A DNA stretch of 14,811 bases from the NCBI RefSeq assembly GCF_040649515.1, contig NZ_JBEZFP010000191.1, positions 1-14,811 of the forward strand, read 5' to 3'. The DNA is from Yinghuangia elevatio. GTDB lineage: Bacteria; Actinomycetota; Actinomycetes; Streptomycetales; Streptomycetaceae. A program made the position numbers and the translations under genes. Shown here piece after piece: positions 12,493-14,811 of the stretch. The notes under the pieces are model-generated. The model searched no databases, was not told where the DNA came from, and saw nothing but the letters and a program-made list of their open reading frames with translations. The first letter of the stretch is position 1. The number at the start of each line of letters is the position of its first letter.

Positions 12493-12960
12493 GTGCGCAT
12501 GCGGAAGTGCGGTGTTGTCGTGGCGGCGCTGGCCGCCGTTCTGGCGGTTTCCGGGCCGACGGCGACGGCGGACCAGAAAGTGACCGAACTGCGGGCGTAC
12601 GTGGTGGCCGGCGGCAAGCCGCGCGGGGTCGTCGAAGGGCAGCACTGGCAGTCCTACGCCATGCTCCGCGACGCCGCCGACAAGCGCATCGGCGACGTGA
12701 GCATCGCGTGCGTCGTGGTGAAGGCCCGTGACAAGCGCGTCCTCGCGGACTGCGGCCACGCCCTCCGCATCGACGGCAAGGGCACGCTGCTGATTCACGG
12801 CACGCACCACTACCGCGACCAGACGGTCATGCCCGGCACGGCCGACCCGATGCGGCACATCGTCACCGGCGGCACGGGCGACTTCGCGCACGCCTCGGGG
12901 ACGGCCGACCTCCTCGAAGTGATCGGCGGCTACACGTACAAGCTCGGCGGACTGGGCTGA
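12493..12960 (+). CDS. Secreted allene-oxide-cyclase/dirigent-like beta-barrel protein
   Basis: The 155-residue exported protein has a signal peptide (basic MRK near the start, hydrophobic VVVAALAAVLAVSG, likely cleavage after ATA at residue 26) and a mature domain of about 129 residues rich in beta strands. The C-terminal part RHIVTGGTGDFAHASGTADL (121-140), followed by a final strand, matches the IVGGTGxFxxAxGxA pattern of allene oxide cyclase-like and dirigent-like barrels. Cys73 and Cys87 could form a disulfide outside the cell. Bacterial members of this barrel superfamily are mostly uncharacterised, so no reaction is claimed. The GTG at 12493 has GGAG five bases upstream; the ATG two codons later is an alternative. 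It precedes the methyltransferase by 77 bases on the same strand and may share its transcript. Confidence 0.75.
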   Translation: MRMRKCGVVVAALAAVLAVSGPTATADQKVTELRAYVVAGGKPRGVVEGQHWQSYAMLRDAADKRIGDVSIACVVVKARDKRVLADCGHALRIDGKGTLLIHGTHHYRDQTVMPGTADPMRHIVTGGTGDFAHASGTADLLEVIGGYTYKLGGLG

Positions 12961-13037
12961 CCCCTGCGCCGGAAGCCGATCCGCAGCAACCCCCAACCCG
13001 AGCAGGACCACACAGGATCAGAAGGGCAGGCGCCCGC

Positions 13038-14096
13038 ATGACCGAGACCCGACCGCCGCAGCCGCACGACGCGGGCATGCGGCTGCGCGAAGTCGCCTTC
13101 GGCGCCGTCAGCGCGGCCGCCGTCCGGGCGGCACTCCGCCTGGAGATCGCCGACGCGCTGGACGACGAACCGCAGACCGCCGAGGAGTTGGCCGCGCACC
13201 TGGCGGTGGAGCCGAGCGCGCTGCGGCGGCTGCTGCGCGCCCTCGTCGCCAACGGCATCTTCGCCGAAGAGCCCGACGGCCGCTTCGCGCACAACGACAC
13301 CTCGCGCCTGCTCCGCGCCGATGCGCCGCGCAGCATGCGGTACGTGTCGCTGTGGGCCACCGAGCCGTGGACCTGGCAGGCCTGGCCGAAGCTGGAGGAC
13401 GCCGTCCGGCACGGCGGCAGCGTGTTCCCAGACCTGCACGGCAAGGGCTTCTTCGACTACCTGCACGAGGACGCGCCGGAGTCCGCCGAGACGTTCAACC
13501 GCGCCATGACGCAGTCCAGCCGCCAGTCCGCCGAGGACGTCGCCGCCGTTCTGGACCTTTCCGAGGCGCGGACGGTCGTCGACGTGGGCGGCGGACAGGG
13601 CCTCCTGGTCGCCACCCTGCTGGAGCGGCACCCGCACCTGCGCGGCGCACTGCTCGACCTGCCGGCGGTTGTCGACCGGGCCGACCCCCGGCTGCGGCCC
13701 GGCGGCGCGCTGGCGGACCGGGTGACGCTGGTCCCGGGCGACTGCCGCGAGGCCGTGCCCGTACGCGCGGACGTGTACGTGGTCAAGAACATCCTCGAGT
13801 GGGACGACGACAGCACCCGCCGCACGCTCGCGAACATCGTCGCGGCGGCCGAGCCCGACGCCCGCGTCGTGGTGATCGAGAACCTCGTCGACGACACCGG
13901 CTCGCTGAAGTTCACGACCGCGATGGACCTGTTGCTCCTGCTCAATGTCGGCGGCGCCAAGCACACCGAGGTGAGCCTGCTCTCCGCGATGCGCCGTGCG
14001 GGACTCGAGGTCGGGGAGGTGCGCGCGGTCAACAGCACGCTCCACATGTTCGACAGCGTGGTGCCGGCAATCGCGGCCCACTCGAATGCCCCCTGA
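13038..14096 (+). CDS. Family-2 O-methyltransferase homologue with altered catalytic motif
   Basis: The 352-residue protein has the two-part layout of SAM-dependent O-methyltransferases acting on small molecules. An N-terminal winged-helix dimerisation domain (about 15-100, TAEELAAHLAVEPSALRRLLRAL) is followed by the Rossmann core with motif I VVDVGGGQGLL (180-190), Asp207 in LLDLP, GDC (234-236), and the terminal GGAKHTEVSLL (305-315). The region that normally reads L-H-D-W, holding the general-base histidine, is VKNILEWDDDS (249-259): the histidine position is Leu. The protein therefore either methylates by another mechanism or has a different activity, as in RdmB, a homologue that hydroxylates rather than methylates. 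An AAGGGCAGG-type site precedes the ATG at 13038. The context of a SnoaL-like protein, an MFS exporter and a barrel protein suggests metabolite tailoring. Confidence 0.87.
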   Translation: MTETRPPQPHDAGMRLREVAFGAVSAAAVRAALRLEIADALDDEPQTAEELAAHLAVEPSALRRLLRALVANGIFAEEPDGRFAHNDTSRLLRADAPRSMRYVSLWATEPWTWQAWPKLEDAVRHGGSVFPDLHGKGFFDYLHEDAPESAETFNRAMTQSSRQSAEDVAAVLDLSEARTVVDVGGGQGLLVATLLERHPHLRGALLDLPAVVDRADPRLRPGGALADRVTLVPGDCREAVPVRADVYVVKNILEWDDDSTRRTLANIVAAAEPDARVVVIENLVDDTGSLKFTTAMDLLLLLNVGGAKHTEVSLLSAMRRAGLEVGEVRAVNSTLHMFDSVVPAIAAHSNAP

Positions 14097-14250
14097 TGGG
14101 CACGCCCAAACCTCGCGATGATGCCCGCGAATGAACTGCGGCCCGCAAATCCCCCCAAGGGCCCTGCGGACGTGCGCATACGCAGCAGCAGCAGTCGCGG
14201 TCGCGGCACGGGCGGCTGATGGTGGGTGAGACGCCCTGCCGGTCCCCAGC

Positions 14251-14267
14251 GCCGATGACATGTCGGC
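14251..14267 (+). promoter_or_regulatory. Near-palindrome upstream of the serine-rich secreted protein
   Basis: GCCGA (14251-14255) and TCGGC (14263-14267) flank a centre containing GACATGTC, so the 17-base element is almost fully self-complementary. It ends 31 bases before the ATG at 14299, a position suited to an operator. The rest of the 202-base gap (14097-14298) shows no gene or clear promoter. Confidence 0.3.
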
Positions 14268-14298
14268 TACCTGGCCGGGCTTCGAAAGGACCCGCACC

Positions 14299-14682
14299 AT
14301 GCGTCGTGCACGCACCCTCGTCGCCGCAACCGCGCTCGGCTTCGCCGCGCTGACCATCGCGGTCCCGGCGGCCCACGCCGAGTCCCACACCCCCGAGACC
14401 TCGTCGGACTCCTCCAACTCCTCGGACTCCTCCAACTCCGCGGGCTCCTCGGACTCCTCGGACTCCGAGAAGTCGTGGCCCGGCGGCGACGGCAGCTCCT
14501 GGTCCGACAAGGAGAAGTCGGGCGAGCACAAGAAGGCGCCGCACGGCGGCCCGCACGCGGGCATCGGCTTCCTCGACGAGGGTGCCGGCCTGGCCACCGG
14601 CGGCGCCCTGATCGCCGGTGGTCTCGGCCTGGGCGTGTACGCGCTGCGCCGCCGTCCGGCCGGCGACCTCGCGGGCGCCTGA
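14299..14682 (+). CDS. Secreted serine-rich protein with C-terminal membrane anchor
   Basis: The 127-residue protein has a Sec signal peptide (MRRARTLVAATALGF..., AHA cleavage after residue 27), then a low-complexity Ser/Asp/Asn tract (35-58, two SSDSSN units) and a charged His/Lys stretch (about 70-86). A hydrophobic segment follows at about 97-115 (ATGGALIAGGLGLGVYAL), then RRRP. The signal peptide, spacer, helix and basic tail fit a cell-surface-anchored protein, and the HAG...GGALIAGG...RRR ending resembles one common in small secreted proteins of Streptomyces. There is no LPxTG sorting motif. The ATG at 14299 has GAAAGGA eight bases upstream. Its role is unknown. It is separated from the methyltransferase by 202 bases and probably has its own promoter. 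Confidence 0.82.
   Translation: MRRARTLVAATALGFAALTIAVPAAHAESHTPETSSDSSNSSDSSNSAGSSDSSDSEKSWPGGDGSSWSDKEKSGEHKKAPHGGPHAGIGFLDEGAGLATGGALIAGGLGLGVYALRRRPAGDLAGA
14400..14468 (+). repeat. Short internal repeats encoding the Ser/Asp/Asn tract
   Basis: Repeated TCGGACTCC and TCCAACTCC 9-base blocks alternate through this segment and encode the SSDSSN-type tract of the secreted protein. Slippage within such repeats would change the tract length in frame. Confidence 0.75.
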
Positions 14683-14710
14683 CACCGGCCGACCGCGACG
14701 CGACAACGGC

Positions 14711-14736
14711 GCCCGGGCCGCTCCGGTTGCCCGGGC
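14711..14736 (+). terminator. Candidate terminator after the serine-rich protein gene
   Basis: GCCCGGG (14711-14717) and CCCGGGC (14730-14736) form a perfect 7-bp GC stem around a 12-base loop, 28 bases after the stop codon. There is no T tract, which is common for actinomycete terminators. The remaining sequence to 14811 shows nothing else. Confidence 0.55.
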
Positions 14737-14811
14737 ACCACCCCGCGGCCACCGCCGAACCAAACGCGGTCGAACTCGCAAGAGCAAACCACATAGCTAA
14801 CCACACCACGA

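Noticed and set aside
14139..14182. GC-rich segment after the methyltransferase as a terminator
   Set aside because: The possible arms (GGCCC/GGGCC, CTGCG/CGCAG) are only five bases with poor alternatives, so no terminator is called.
12930..14804. Long minus-strand frame opposite the methyltransferase and serine-rich protein
   Set aside because: It is antisense to a canonical methyltransferase homologue and a signal-peptide protein, with shadow composition and no domain.

Overview
The window is very GC-rich DNA (about 70% or more) with GC-rich third codon positions, many GTG starts, purine-rich ribosome binding sites and three 4-base GTGA stop/start overlaps. Together with the gene families seen (ECF41 sigma factor, actinomycete-type LivHM fusion permease, lipoprotein binding protein, DUF6343-like protein), this points to a chromosome of Streptomyces or a close relative. 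I see no rRNA, tRNA, CRISPR array, insertion sequence or phage gene.

Positions 1-2049 hold an ECF41 unit on the minus strand: an NAD(P)-dependent epimerase/reductase (1034-1978) followed, with translational coupling, by an ECF41 sigma factor with a SnoaL-like C-terminal domain (114-1037). A good match to the ECF41 promoter lies upstream at 2023-2049, which suggests autoregulation. A palindromic 27-bp tandem repeat follows the sigma gene (1-111). Two small membrane proteins converge at 2129-2658, followed by a 320-base gene-free stretch with degenerate repeats.

Positions 2980-8979 hold a branched-chain-amino-acid-type (HAAT/Liv) ABC importer on the minus strand, in the order binding lipoprotein, fused LivH-LivM permease, LivG ATPase, LivF ATPase. 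The LivF frame has no stop codon. It runs through a low-complexity linker into a two-helix membrane protein that has its own ribosome binding site and internal ATG, so this could be a true fusion or two nested products. This is the most unusual object in the window.

Positions 9268-14682 are on the plus strand: a short spermidine-synthase-like Rossmann protein (9268-9966); a coupled SnoaL-like protein and 14-helix MFS exporter (10206-12313); a secreted protein resembling the allene oxide cyclase/dirigent barrel (12493-12960); a family-2 O-methyltransferase homologue lacking the usual catalytic histidine (13038-14096); and a serine-rich secreted protein with a C-terminal membrane anchor (14299-14682). 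The SnoaL-like, exporter, barrel and methyltransferase genes look like a small tailoring/export set for a secondary metabolite, but no synthase is visible and that reading is inference.

A recurring theme is short tandem repeats at or just after the 3' ends of genes (1-111, 2797-2987, 9964-10009, 12347-12378) and a 12-bp repeat inside the LivF linker (3424-3483).
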